From Euryodendron excelsum (Eukaryota > Streptophyta > Magnoliopsida > Ericales > Pentaphylacaceae): 64,000 bases of DNA. How positions within the stretch are numbered: position 1 is the stretch's first letter; each line of letters begins with the position of its first letter. The stretch covers positions 22,249,001 through 22,313,000 of the forward strand of contig CM065394.1 of NCBI GenBank assembly GCA_033060915.1, in the 5' to 3' direction. Of this stretch, positions 35,456 through 46,300 are shown in pieces. The notes under the pieces were generated by a model. The model was not told the DNA's origin and searched no databases. It saw only the letters and a program-made list of their open reading frames with translations. The translations under genes and the position numbers were made by a program.

Positions 35456-36419
35456 AAGTACATGTATATATATATATATATGTATTAAATATACAGTGAC
35501 AATTTTAACGGATATAGAAGAGTTTCTTTTTAAATAATTTAAAAACAAATATATTAAATATGTAATAACATAATGACAAGTGTCCAACCATATTATCAGT
35601 CATATAATTAATTATGATTTTAGCACTACTCATCCATAATAGATATAGAAGCAATTATTAGTTCTAATTACAAAGAGAAATATGATAATTGTAACTAAAT
35701 GTTCATGATAATTATCAATAATTATATACAAAAATAAAAGGCAACAACAAAATTTTATTTATTGGTGTGTCCAATGTATGTAAAATCTCAAATATTAGAA
35801 AATAAAAAAATTAGATGATTCATGCATCATTAGAAAAAAAATTATAACATATCGTATAAGTTATTTTAGCAATTTGGTAGTTTTTAATGTTTCTCGTAAA
35901 CCATAAGAAGCTCCATTAATAATTTCTTCTTTTTCTTTATTACGTAGGGTAATAGATTGTTTCCCTTTATATCCCTCTGTTGTTTCTTTGTTTTCTTCTT
36001 CTTTTTGTTTTCCCCATTTTTTGCATTGTTTTAGCAAAGAAAGAGAAAAAAAAAATTGTGTTTAGCCTATTACCCCCAAAAGGAAAAACAATCGAAACAA
36101 GAATATTTAGAATATTATTTAAACCTCATTATTCATATAATTGACTACAAAATATCATAGTAATATGTGTCTAAAGACGAGTATACATATCCATAATATA
36201 TTAATACAAAACATTGTTAGGTCTTTAACCTTGAAGATAGACCAACTTAGTATTATACTCTAGCAAGGGCTCTTCTAGAAATTTTGGTAGATTCATTAAT
36301 CATTCAATCTTGGAAGATTAAGGCATCTAGAATCACAAAATGTCTCCACATCTCTCTCATATATATATATATATATGTCCAGTTTTTCAAGCAACTACTC
36401 CCTTAAATTCTCGCAAAGC

Positions 36420-36560
36420 CATTGTCAACACGAACCATGTAAATTTCGTATGGTGCATGAATGGTGACTAGTTACAAGAAGGTGTTAAGAGGGATCGAAT
36501 TGATCTTACACTTAGCATGAGAACGAAGCCAACTACTAGGTCACCCATTGTGGTTCCGCA
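36420..36560 (+). repeat. Dispersed repeat, second copy of 6870-7010
   Basis: Shared phrases with 6870-7010 include 'gaaccatgtaaa', 'tggttacaagaga'-like text, 'tgaattga' and 'agcatgagaac(g/a)aa'. Order and orientation are conserved. Class unknown. Confidence 0.5.
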
Positions 36561-37340
36561 TCTATAGATTTTTCTTGTATTTAGTGTAATTATAAATAAT
36601 CTCCAACACCTATCTCATTTCCCACATAAAATTATTCCATAGGTTTAAGCACACACGTGCTTAATCAATGATAAACATACATACCATATTATCATATTTT
36701 GTTTCTCATAGGTCAATCATGTGTGTTCGAGACCCATAGAATCTCTTGCCACAAGACCTAGAGCTCTCATGAACGTAACATTCAATTAATGTCTTGATGT
36801 AATGCTCTAATACTACTTTCTTCATCCTTACAAGGACTATTGCTCCCCATCAATTGAGAATATTGGGAGGAGTAAGACTCACAGAAATATAGCCGCTTTA
36901 CTTTGTCTTGGATTGGCACGACCAGTTTTAAAATCTTGTGCCAGGCCCCGGCCCAGGCTCATTCCTTGCTATATTGGGCCTTCCTTGAATCTAGTCACGC
37001 ATGTACCAGCCTAGCCACTTTACACCACCAGGAGGGGTGTTTTGGTTATACCAGGCCCACCTTTAGACAGGCCCATGCTTGTGCTAACCGGCCCACTTTA
37101 CACACCTAATTACTAAGTGATTTTTTTTTGGTCTGACTAAGTGATTAATTGGTCCAAGTGTGTTGGGGCACTTGTTTAGACCATTGCTAGATCCTTCTGC
37201 AAAATTCTCTGTAGAGCTTACTTTTTGATAGATAATACTCGGGTTACACAACCAACCGAGCTGACTCCCATATATTTATCTTAGGTTTTGGAGCATAAAA
37301 GACTTGGCGAATGGTTTTGGAAACGAGAAAGATTAGTGAC

Positions 37341-37345
37341 ACGAA
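37341..37345. repeat. Target-site duplication ACGAA, left copy
   Basis: It directly precedes the Copia 5' LTR and matches 42760-42764 exactly. Confidence 0.85.
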
Positions 37346-37707
37346 TGCTGGGTTCATACACAGTTGAAGAATGGAGAAGGTCGGTGGCCAACTACAACTC
37401 ACCTACCAAAGTTGACGAAGACCATTTGTTCATGTGCGTTGCCGACCATCGTTTGTCAAGGTTGGTGGCTGCCAACCTTGACAATCGGTGCTCCCCTTCC
37501 CCTATAAATAGAGGATTGAGGTGAGGAATATAATCATTCCAGCTCAAGCAAGAACAAGAGAGAGCAAGAGAGGTTTTTTTGTGAGAGTTGTAGTTGAGCG
37601 AGAGAGAGTCGATCTCCTCTTTCTCTGTTTTTTCCTTTCCATACACATAGTAAAATTTCTTCTCCAATTTATTGGTGTGTGAGTGTATGTTGATTTCTGG
37701 TCCTACA
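37346..37707 (+). repeat. 5' LTR of the Copia element
   Basis: 362 bp. It contains a perfect 13-bp inverted repeat TTGTCAAGGTTGG (37453-37465) and its complement (37472-37484) with a 6-base loop. A TATA box CTATAAATAG follows near 37502, and a GA-rich leader near 37555-37610. Confidence 0.93.
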
Positions 37708-37709
37708 AG

Positions 37710-37721
37710 TGGTATCAGAGC
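37710..37721 (+). promoter_or_regulatory. Primer-binding site (initiator tRNA-Met type)
   Basis: TGGTATCAGAGC, complementary to the 3' end of initiator tRNA-Met, lies two bases after the LTR. This is the usual Copia primer site. Confidence 0.93.
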
Positions 37722-37965
37722 AAGGTTAGAGTGACCGAAGCAATTTTTTTTGCTATTTTTTCGGCTGCCCAAAAATCAAAGTCGCCAATATTGTGTTTCG
37801 ATCACACTATTGTATTTGTCTCGTCTATACGAGTTCAACGACATAAGCCGCGTTAAAAATAAAGCTAAAATGAGCCCGTACGAGCCGGTCAAAGTTCTGC
37901 TTCGGTGAGTCAACGCCGGCGATGTCACCGGCGCCGGAGAAGACAAGCTGACGTCATTATTGACC

Positions 37966-38190
37966 AAGTCAACGCCACGTCATCAGCCCAGTTAGCGCCA
38001 TGCCATCAGTCCAGTTAGCGCCACGTCATCGCCCAGTCAACTGCCACATCATCAGCAGCTGCCATGTCATCAATACTTTTAAAAATTACAGTTTGGCCTC
38101 AAAAGTTTTCAAAAATTATAGTTTGGCCCCAAAACTTTTTGAAAATTACAGTTGGACCCTTGAACAAACTAAAATTTTCAGTTAAGCCCT
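37966..38190 (+). repeat. Two tandem-repeat blocks in the Copia leader
   Basis: Block 1 (about 37966-38072) repeats a unit like 'agttagcgccacgtcatc' about five times. Block 2 (about 38078-38190) repeats an approximately 30-bp unit containing 'aaaattacagtttggcc' about four times. Both lie between the primer site and gag, where packaging signals are expected. Confidence 0.75.
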
Positions 38191-38285
38191 TCTTGAAATT
38201 TTTCACCATTCCGGATGCAACCGTGTACTCTGTTTTGGCAAATTCTACTTCTGTAGTACTGTATAAGCCAATTGAAGAGTAATTC

Positions 38286-39110
38286 ATGGAGGAGCTATCA
38301 ACATCAACCTTAGGAGCTATGATTATGCTCATCTCTTTGAACTACGCCATTTGCCAGCCTCGAATGGAGGACTATTTGAACTGCTGGGATTCATTTGATC
38401 CCTTGGATGAAATGGGGGTGAAACCGACGGACACAATGGAAGTTGAGTGGAGAAGGAAGAACAAGAAAACTATCGGTCTGATCAGACAATGGATCAACCA
38501 TAGTGTATTCCACTATGTTACTCAGGAGACAGACACATACACTCTCTGGACAAAGCTAGAGAATCTGTTTCAAGCAAAAATCGCTCGAAATAAAGCTCTT
38601 TTGATGAAGTGCTTTGTTAGTTTGAAGTTAAAGAGCGGTACGTCAATTGCTGAGCACACGAGTCAATTCCAGAACTATATGAACCAGCTTGCAGCCATGG
38701 ATCTGCCGCGAGATGATGAAGAGCAAGCCCTCTTGCTTCTTAGTTCTCTACCAGACAGTTAGGAGACATTGGTGGTGTCCCTCAACAATTCAGCTTCAAA
38801 TGGCAAACTTACCATGGCGATGGTCAATGATGCCTTATTTAATGAAAAAGTCAGATGGAAAGAAGCTGGTATGGAGCAATCATATGCCCTCGCTACAAAA
38901 AGCAGGGGGAGGCCGCACAGAGGTAGAGGAAGAGGTAGAGGCAGAAGTAGAAGCAGAGGAAGGTTACAGGATCTTGGCAGATCTAATGACGGACATGGCA
39001 AGTTCACCTGTTATTATTGTGGCATTGAAGGTCACATGAAGAAGGACTGCCGAAAATTAAAAAAGGGAGCAAAGTCAAGGCAATCACCAACACAACAAGG
39101 AACATGGTGA
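38286..39110 (+). pseudogene. gag pseudogene of the Copia element
   Basis: The frame begins MEELSTSTLGAM. It has a UBN2-type gag region with 'LWTKLENLFQAK' and 'LMKCFVSLKLKSGTSIAEH', then an Arg/Gly/Ser-rich stretch. A CCHC zinc knuckle CYYCGIEGHMKKDC lies near 39008-39049. A TAG (about 38760) splits the gag core from the zinc-knuckle part. The start codon is inferred from the frame and may not be the ancestral one. Confidence 0.85.
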
Positions 39111-42100
39111 CACCTTAGTCACCATTAAGGAAGATGTTGCAGTACTCTCCGTAGAAGAAGAGACGTGCCTCCACGTTGCTAGCCAAGATTCCGAATGGGT
39201 GGTAGACACAACAGCCTCCTACCATGCCACTCCCCACAATGAGTTCTTTACGACGTACAAAGCTAGAGACTTTGGTACTGTGAGAATGGGGGACACTAGT
39301 TCATCAAAGATTGTGTAACTTGGTGATGTTCGAGTCCAGACAAACAATGGCTGCACGATGGTATTGAAGGATGTTAGACACGTGCCCGACCTCCAGCTCA
39401 ATCTTATTTCTGGGATAGCCCTTGATCAACAGGGTTATGACAACCGCTTCAACAATGGCACTTGGAAGCTGTCAAAAAGTGCCTTGGTTGTTGCCCAGGG
39501 GCATATTTGTGGCACGCTGTATAGAACCCATGTGAAAGTTTGTTCAGACAGTCTCAACGCAGTTGAAGACGAGGCGTCACCAAATCTGTGGCACAAGAGA
39601 CTGAGTCACATGGGAGAGAAAGGGTTGTTCACACTGGTAAAGAAGGCTCTCATTCAGTAAGCAACGAGATTGCACTGAACCACTGCGAGCATTGCTTGTT
39701 TGGCAAGCAACATCGAATCTCATTCAATTCTTCCACACGAAGAAGATCAGAGTTATTGAGTTTGGTACACTCTGACGTTTGTAGTACCATTGAAGAGGAG
39801 TCATTGGGCGGTAATAGGTATTTTGTTATCTTTAGAGATGATGCTTCACGGAAGGTGTGGGTGTATTTTCTGAAGACCAAGGATCAGGTACTTGAGAACT
39901 TCAAGATCTTCCACACCATGGTAGAAAGGGAGACTGACAAGAAGTTGAAGTGCCTCTAGACAGACAATGGAGGCGAGTACACATCCAAGGAGTTCAAGGC
40001 ATACTACTCAGAAAGCGGTATCCGCCACAAGAAGACGGTCCCACGCACCCCACAGCACAATGGAGTAGCTGAAAGGATGAACCAGACCATTGTGGAAAGA
40101 ACTCGGTGTATGCTCAATATGGCTGATCTGTCAAAGCCATTCTGGGGTGAAGCTGTTCATGCTGCTTGCAACCTAATCAACAAATCACTATCAGTGTCGT
40201 TGAAATTTGAAGTTTCGGAGATGGTGTGGACTAGTAAGAAGGATGTCTCCTACTCTCACCTGAGAGTGTTTGGGTGAAAGGCTTTTGCACACATATCCAA
40301 GGAGCAGAGACATAAGCTCGACATAATATCTATTCCATGCATCTTCATTGGTTATGGAGATGAAGAGTATGGATACAGGCTATGGGATCCAGCAACAAAG
40401 AATGTCATCAGAAGCAGGGATGTTGTGTTTCAAGAGAACCAGTTTTATGAGGAACCAACTAAATTCAGTGGTTCCAGTTCCTATGCTCTTGAGATGACTC
40501 TAGATCCAGCACTAGTTCAGCTCATCACAAATATTGGAATGCAGGAGGTAATTTCAGAAGATGAAGAAGAAGAAGAAGAGGGTGTTGAGCAAGGGGAGCA
40601 ACAACCCCCTCCACTAGAAGAAGAAGAACTTCCACAACTAGTTGGTGAGGTACCTCCTCAGATTGAAGAGCCTTAGCCAAGGAGATTTGCAAGAGGCCGC
40701 GTTCTGATTCTGTCAACCAAATATCCGGAATCAGACTACATCATAGTCACTGATGAGGGGGAGCTAGAGGACTTCAAGGAAGGACAGATCCATCCAGACA
40801 AAGACAAGTGGATGGAAGCCATGGAAGAAGAGATGAGTTCCTTGCACAAGAATTAGACTTATGATCTGGTAAGGCTTCCCAAGGATAGAAAAACCTTAAG
40901 AAACAAGTGGGTTTTCAAGCTGAAGAAAGATGATAGTGGAAAGCTAGTCAGGCACTAGGCTCGATTGGTCGTCAAAGGACTTCAACAGAACAAAGGAATT
41001 GACTTTGATGAGATTTTCTCACTGGTAGTGAAGATGACCTCAATTTGAGTTATACTCGGATTGGTAGCCAACTTGAACTTGGAACTTGAACAGATGGATG
41101 TCAAGACAGCTTTTCTCCATGGAAATCTGAAGGAAGAGATCTACATGGAACATCCAGAAGGGTTTGAAGCTCTCGGGAAAGAACACTTAGTTTGCAAGTT
41201 GAAGAAGAGTCTCTACGACCTAAAGCAAGCATCGAGACAATGGTACAAGAAGTTTGACTCATTCATAGTGGGTCATGGGTATAAGAGGATTGCTGCAGAC
41301 TAGTGTGTATACATTCAGAAATTCTCAAATGGTAACTTTATGACACTCCTTCTATATGTGGATGACATGTTGATCATTGGATAGGATGCTGCCAAGATTA
41401 GCAAGCTGAAAAAGGAGTTATCTCAATCTTTTGATATGAAGGACTTAGGCCCTGCTCAGCAAATTTTGGGCATGCAAATTGTTTGTGATAGGAAAGTCAA
41501 GAAGTTGTGGCTATCACAAGAAAAGTACGTTGAACGGGTGATTAGAAAGTTCAACATGGAAAATGTCAAGCCAGTCAATACTCCACTGGCTAATCACTTC
41601 AAGTTGAGCAAGAGTTCGTGTCCCTCATCGAAGACTGAGATGGAAGAAATGGCAACAGTACCCTACTCTTCAGCAATAGGCAGTCTAATATATGCAATGG
41701 TGTGTACAAGGCCAAATGTTGTTCACGCTGTAGGCGTTGTGAGCAGATTTCTCTCCAACCTAGGGAAAGAGCATTGTGAAGCAGTTAAATGGATTCTGAA
41801 GTACCTAAAGGGTACATTGAAGCTATACTTGTGTTTTGGGGGAGGTGAACCAATCTTGGAAAGCTATACAGATTTAAATATGGGCGGTGATTTTGATGGT
41901 AGGAAATCTACTTCAAGATTCCTCTACACCTTCGTAGGAGGAGCTGTATTGTGGCAGTCCAAACTACAGAAGTGTGTGGCATTATCTACAACGGAAGAAA
42001 AATATATATCGCCGCAATGGAAGCTGGGAAGAAAATGTTATGGGTAAAGCGTTTTCTCCAAGAGCTAGGAGTCAAGCAAAAGGAATACAATGTGCATTGT

Positions 42101-42322
42101 GACAGTTAGAGTGCTCTAGATTTGAGCAAAAATTCAATGTACCATTCCTGTACCAAGCATATCGACATTCGCTATCATTGGATACGCGAGGTGATGGATC
42201 AACAGCTGTTGAAGCTTGAGAAGATTCACACAAAAGAGAATCCAGCAGATATGTTAACAAAGGTGGTTACTCGTGAGAAGTTAGAGCTATGTAGAGACAT
42301 AGCCGGCATGGACGCTAACTGA
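39111..42322 (+). pseudogene. pol pseudogene of the Copia element (protease remnant, integrase, RT, RNase H)
   Basis: Order: a protease relic (VVDTTASYHATP, near 39200), GAG-pre-integrase ('NLWHKRLSHMGEKGLF', 39573-39620), integrase core ('TDNGGEYTSKEF' and 'TPQHNGVAERMNQTI', 39960-40090), RT ('VDVKTAFLHG'-like text near 41095, 'YVDDMLI' near 41355) and RNase H to 42322 ('HTKENPADMLTKVV'). Pro replaces the usual active-site pattern in the protease, where DT-T is seen in place of DSGAS-like text. Stops include TAG, TAA and TGA, and there is a frameshift near 39650, so it is not functional. Confidence 0.88.
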
Positions 42323-42355
42323 AGGACGTCTGATTGCGTTCTCCTCCAATGGGTA

Positions 42356-42369
42356 TGAAGGGAGAGAAT
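42356..42369 (+). other. Polypurine tract of the Copia element
   Basis: A purine-rich 'gaagggagagaa' stretch lies directly before the 3' LTR start at 42370. Confidence 0.75.
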
Positions 42370-42759
42370 TGCTGGGTTCATACCCAGTTGAAGAATCAAG
42401 AAGACTCTAGCCGCCGGGCCTTCGAGAAGGCCAGGGCCAACCACAACCCACCTACCAAAGTTGACGAAGACCAGCTGCCCATGTGCGTCACCGACCACCG
42501 TTTGTCAAGGTTAGTGGCTGCCAACCTTGACAATTGGTGCTCCCCCTCCCCTATAAATAGAGGGTTGAGGTGAGGAAGATAATCATCCTAGCTCAAGCAA
42601 GAGCAAGAGAGAGCAAGAGAGGTTTTTTTGTAAGAGTTGTAATCAAGCGAGAGAGAGCCGATCTCCTCCTCCTCTTCTATTTTTTTCTCTCTATATACAT
42701 AGTAAAATTTATTCTCTAATTTATTGGTGTGTGAGTGTGTGTTGATTTCTGGCCCTACA
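42370..42759 (+). repeat. 3' LTR of the Copia element
   Basis: 390 bp. It is 28 bp longer than the 5' LTR, mainly from extra sequence near 42395-42440. The hairpin seen in the 5' LTR is kept with one mismatch (about 42502-42535), as is the TATA box CTATAAATAG near 42552. Confidence 0.93.
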
Positions 42760-42764
42760 ACGAA
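42760..42764. repeat. Target-site duplication ACGAA, right copy
   Basis: It directly follows the Copia 3' LTR and matches 37341-37345. Confidence 0.85.
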
Positions 42765-43336
42765 GTCCATTTCATACAAAGCCTATTTTAGATATAAGAT
42801 TGGATGCTCTATATTCAATGCACTTCAAAACAATTTCGTTACAAAGTCTTTTATGCTTCTCATAGAAGATTCCAGCAACAAAGAAATTTCAAGCACCCAA
42901 TCATCACCTAAAAGTGTCTTGATCGAGCATCATTGGAGTTAGTTTACATTTGAAAATTTCGACATGCACCCAAGTCTTTATAAAGAGACCTAAGAAAGAA
43001 GAACAATCAACAGGAGGAAGGCAAAAACAAAAAAGGCAGATCACCAGCTAGATGCATAGATGGGAGGATTATAACAGTCAAAATGCAGATTTTCTGTACA
43101 TAACAACTCATAGGTTGGGGTTTTGTCGTCCATTTTACTTCACGTTTACATCTTCCATCTATAGTATAGATAGTTTCCTGAGCCTTGAATTCAGAAGTTG
43201 ATGCAAGGGGTAGTTCACAACAGTTATTCCTATAACATCAGACCAGATATAGGGGTTCCATGTGCGCACACACACACACATGTATATATATATAGACATC
43301 AAAATTGCACTAGCTAGAAGAATATCATGCCTTATT
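42765..43336 (-). other. 3' UTR and downstream flank of the FUL-like gene
   Basis: No ORF of note. A (CA)n(TA)n microsatellite lies at about 43265-43296. The part near 43336 is probably 3' UTR of the minus-strand MADS gene; the left part borders the Copia insertion. Confidence 0.45.
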
Positions 43337-46300
43337 CTACCCATTCATGTGACGAATCATCCAGGGCGGCATTACTGTATTATTTTGATTTTGAAGTGGA
43401 GTTCCTTGGACATCTCCATTGCATCCAGCTGCCTGGTAAGCCCCACTGCATTCCATATGCTGACATACCTCAGTAATCTTATGTTGCTTTTCTCTTACAC
43501 GAGCAATGTCACACACACACAAGAGAGCGAGATAGAGAGAGAGAGAGCTGACCAATTGTTTAAGGAGTGCCATGGCTGTGACATAACAAGAGAGGATGAA
43601 TGCAGTTCATGGTTTTGCTGCTCCAATTGTATCTGTTGGGCCTGTTCCCTCTCCTTCTCCTTTTCCTCAACCTACATTTCGAATTGAAACTTCAGATATA
43701 TTATAGTGAAACATACTATTTAGTATGATTAGAATTTACATGACAGATATTTAACATAGCACGGAATTCATAATTTGAACACAATAACAATCACCTTCTT
43801 TGCAAGCAAGTTATTTTGCTCCTGCAATGCCTTATCCTGTCACATTACATACCAAAGTGAATTAATAGCAGAATGGTTTTGTTCCCAACTTCATTCTATA
43901 CATATTGGATGCTTTACAAATGGTAGAATCTAGAATCGCAAAGCATACACTTGATAGTTATATAAACACTTCCAAGATTCTTATATTAGTGATCAACTAT
44001 GAAAAACACCGATGCCAAATTTGTTACAGTAGAATGGTTTCCACGAGATCTCACCTTTTTCTGAAGCTCGGATATGGATTCGAACATTAGATGGTTCTGC
44101 AAGTGAAAGCATTGAGAGTTTGAGTTTGCTCCATCCACAGAAAAAACAAAAATACAATGAATTAAGAATTCGCTCGTTTCACCTGTCTTGACCTTATATG
44201 ATGAAGAGCAGTGTCAACCTGGTGCTCCAAATTCTGAAGCTCTTTGAAACTCAAGGTATCGAGGTCATCTCCCATAAAATGCCTGCAAAACATCAAGAAG
44301 CAAGCATGCTTTATAACTGCACTAATTAACCTTTATGTAATTTGAAAATGAGGCAGCTTGGTACCTTTGGTTTCTTTGTAGAACCTCCAGCTTAGCCTTG
44401 AGCTTAGCATGTTCCAGACTCCAGCTTCCCTAGACAAAATTTACGATACATTGACTAATATGTCAATTCCTCTATTTGAAAACAAAAAATCAATGCAGTT
44501 AAGGAAAATTTCTTACAATGCCATTTTTTTGATCCAGGCCAATGGCATACCTGAGATTCGATATCAGTAGCAATAAGCTGCCTTTCTGCATATGCGTACC
44601 TCTCATATCGTTCAAGAATCCTTTCCATGCTGTTAAAGAGGAAAATGGAAGCCAAATCTTCAAGCACCCAGCAAAAACTTTGTAATAAAATCCAAAAAAC
44701 AAATCAAATCGTAAAAACAGTTTGGGCAAAACCTGTCTAGGTTCATGGATAACAAAGAGATCAATCGACAGTATATTGTAAAGAAATTACCAAAAACAAG
44801 GGAATATGCAATGACACCAAAGCCTGAGTCTTGAAAAGATCCCCGTTCTGCTGTCCTATGTTAATTAAGCCTTAAAGTAATCTCTAATACCCTGTTTACT
44901 CCCAAGGTCTCGAGCCCTAACGCCTTTTTCCCTGCTCTTCGAGGTTTTGTCTTCCCTCTCTTGCATCGTTAAACCAACCATCTTTGTTTTGCATCCTAAA
45001 ATTTCCTACAATAAATTTGTACTATATAAATAACAATTGTTGTTAGGTTTTTAAATTTTAACAGTGAAGCACTCAATCTAATTTTCTTAATTTTTTATTT
45101 TTGAATTACTAATATTACAAAAATAGTAGCATTGGTCTGACTATGAAATTAGAAACTTCTTATTTTATTCGTAGTTAGTAAGTCTTTACTAAAATAAAAA
45201 TAAAAATAAATCTTCTAAATAGAACTGTGATAAAATTATTTGTTCTTTTAATCTTACTTTTTTCAAATAAAATTGTAAAATAATTTTCATGTTACTTTTT
45301 TTATTCTTTCAATTTTTATAAACCTTATCCAATAATCAACTTTTACAATTTATTGCAATCTGTATTGATTATTATAATTTAACATGAATCATATAATTAG
45401 TGTAAGATTCAAACATTTAGAAATGATAATTTATTTTTTATAGAAATTTTATCTTTACCATCTACTCTTTTTATCCTTGCATAGCACATGTTCAATGCTA
45501 ATTATCAATTGTTACTAACTTGGCCTATTTTCAACTTTGAATTACAATATCATAAATAAAGGAAGCCCAAAATTATAACTCAGAATAAAGTCTAAATGGG
45601 TAATAAGTAAAACTCAACTTAGTTTGTAGGTTGAAAGAGGGTTGGTATTTTCAAAACAAACAAATTCTTATTAAATTGAGACGCGCACTGCACAACGTTC
45701 CATGTTGTGTCTTGTCCTGTCAGAAATTTCTGTTATCTTGACTCTTGACGTTATGTTTAGAGTTTGAATTTGTGTCCTATCCTGTCGGAGATTTTTGTTA
45801 TCCTGACTCTTGACGTTGTGTTTGGAGTTTGAATTTGTTGAGCTAAAAGAAAAAGAAAAAAAATTAGAAATTACATAGTTGTGAGAAAAAAATAGTGGGT
45901 AAAAGAATATGGTAAGAAAATAGATAAGAATTTGAAATTTCTTATTTTTTTTTCTCATTTTATTTTTTCTTGATAAATACGAGATCCAAACATATCATAA
46001 ATGTAGGTAATATTTTCCTTTGCATATCTCTCTCTCTCTCTTATTATTTTCATTTTTTATGCTTTGAAATGAAATCTCTTCTCTCTCTACGCTTCATTCT
46101 TCTCTCTCTAATTTCTTATTTAATTAGTAGATTTTTTTGAACAGTAAAAGAGATATATTAGATAAGAAGAGGGAAACAACAAGGGATGGGATTTTACAAG
46201 CCAAAGAGGTTTTACAGAAATACCATCACCACCCATTACACATGTTGAAAAGATGAAAAGTGCTAGGCTGTCCCTCACTTTCACTTGATGTACTCTATAT

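Larger units (their letters stand above)
32775..37340. other. Intergenic region with small repeats, no gene seen
   Basis: No credible coding sequence. It includes a SINE candidate (33541-33754), a CT microsatellite (34641-34675), a decayed dispersed element (35140-35455), TA microsatellites (about 35463-35481 and 36358-36376) and a copy of a dispersed repeat (36420-36560). Confidence 0.6.
37346..42759 (+). mobile_element. Copia (Tork/Tnt1-like) LTR retrotransposon, degenerate but full-length
   Basis: The 5414-bp element has LTRs at 37346-37707 and 42370-42759, both TGCTGGGTTC...CTACA. It has an initiator-Met primer site (37710-37721), gag, a Copia-order pol (integrase before RT and RNase H), a purine tract (42356-42369), and identical 5-bp duplications ACGAA on both sides. 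More than ten stops and at least one frameshift break the coding region. Pol resembles the Tnt1-94 class, including 'LLYVDDMLI' in RT and 'YRWIREV'-like text near the C terminus. Confidence 0.95.
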
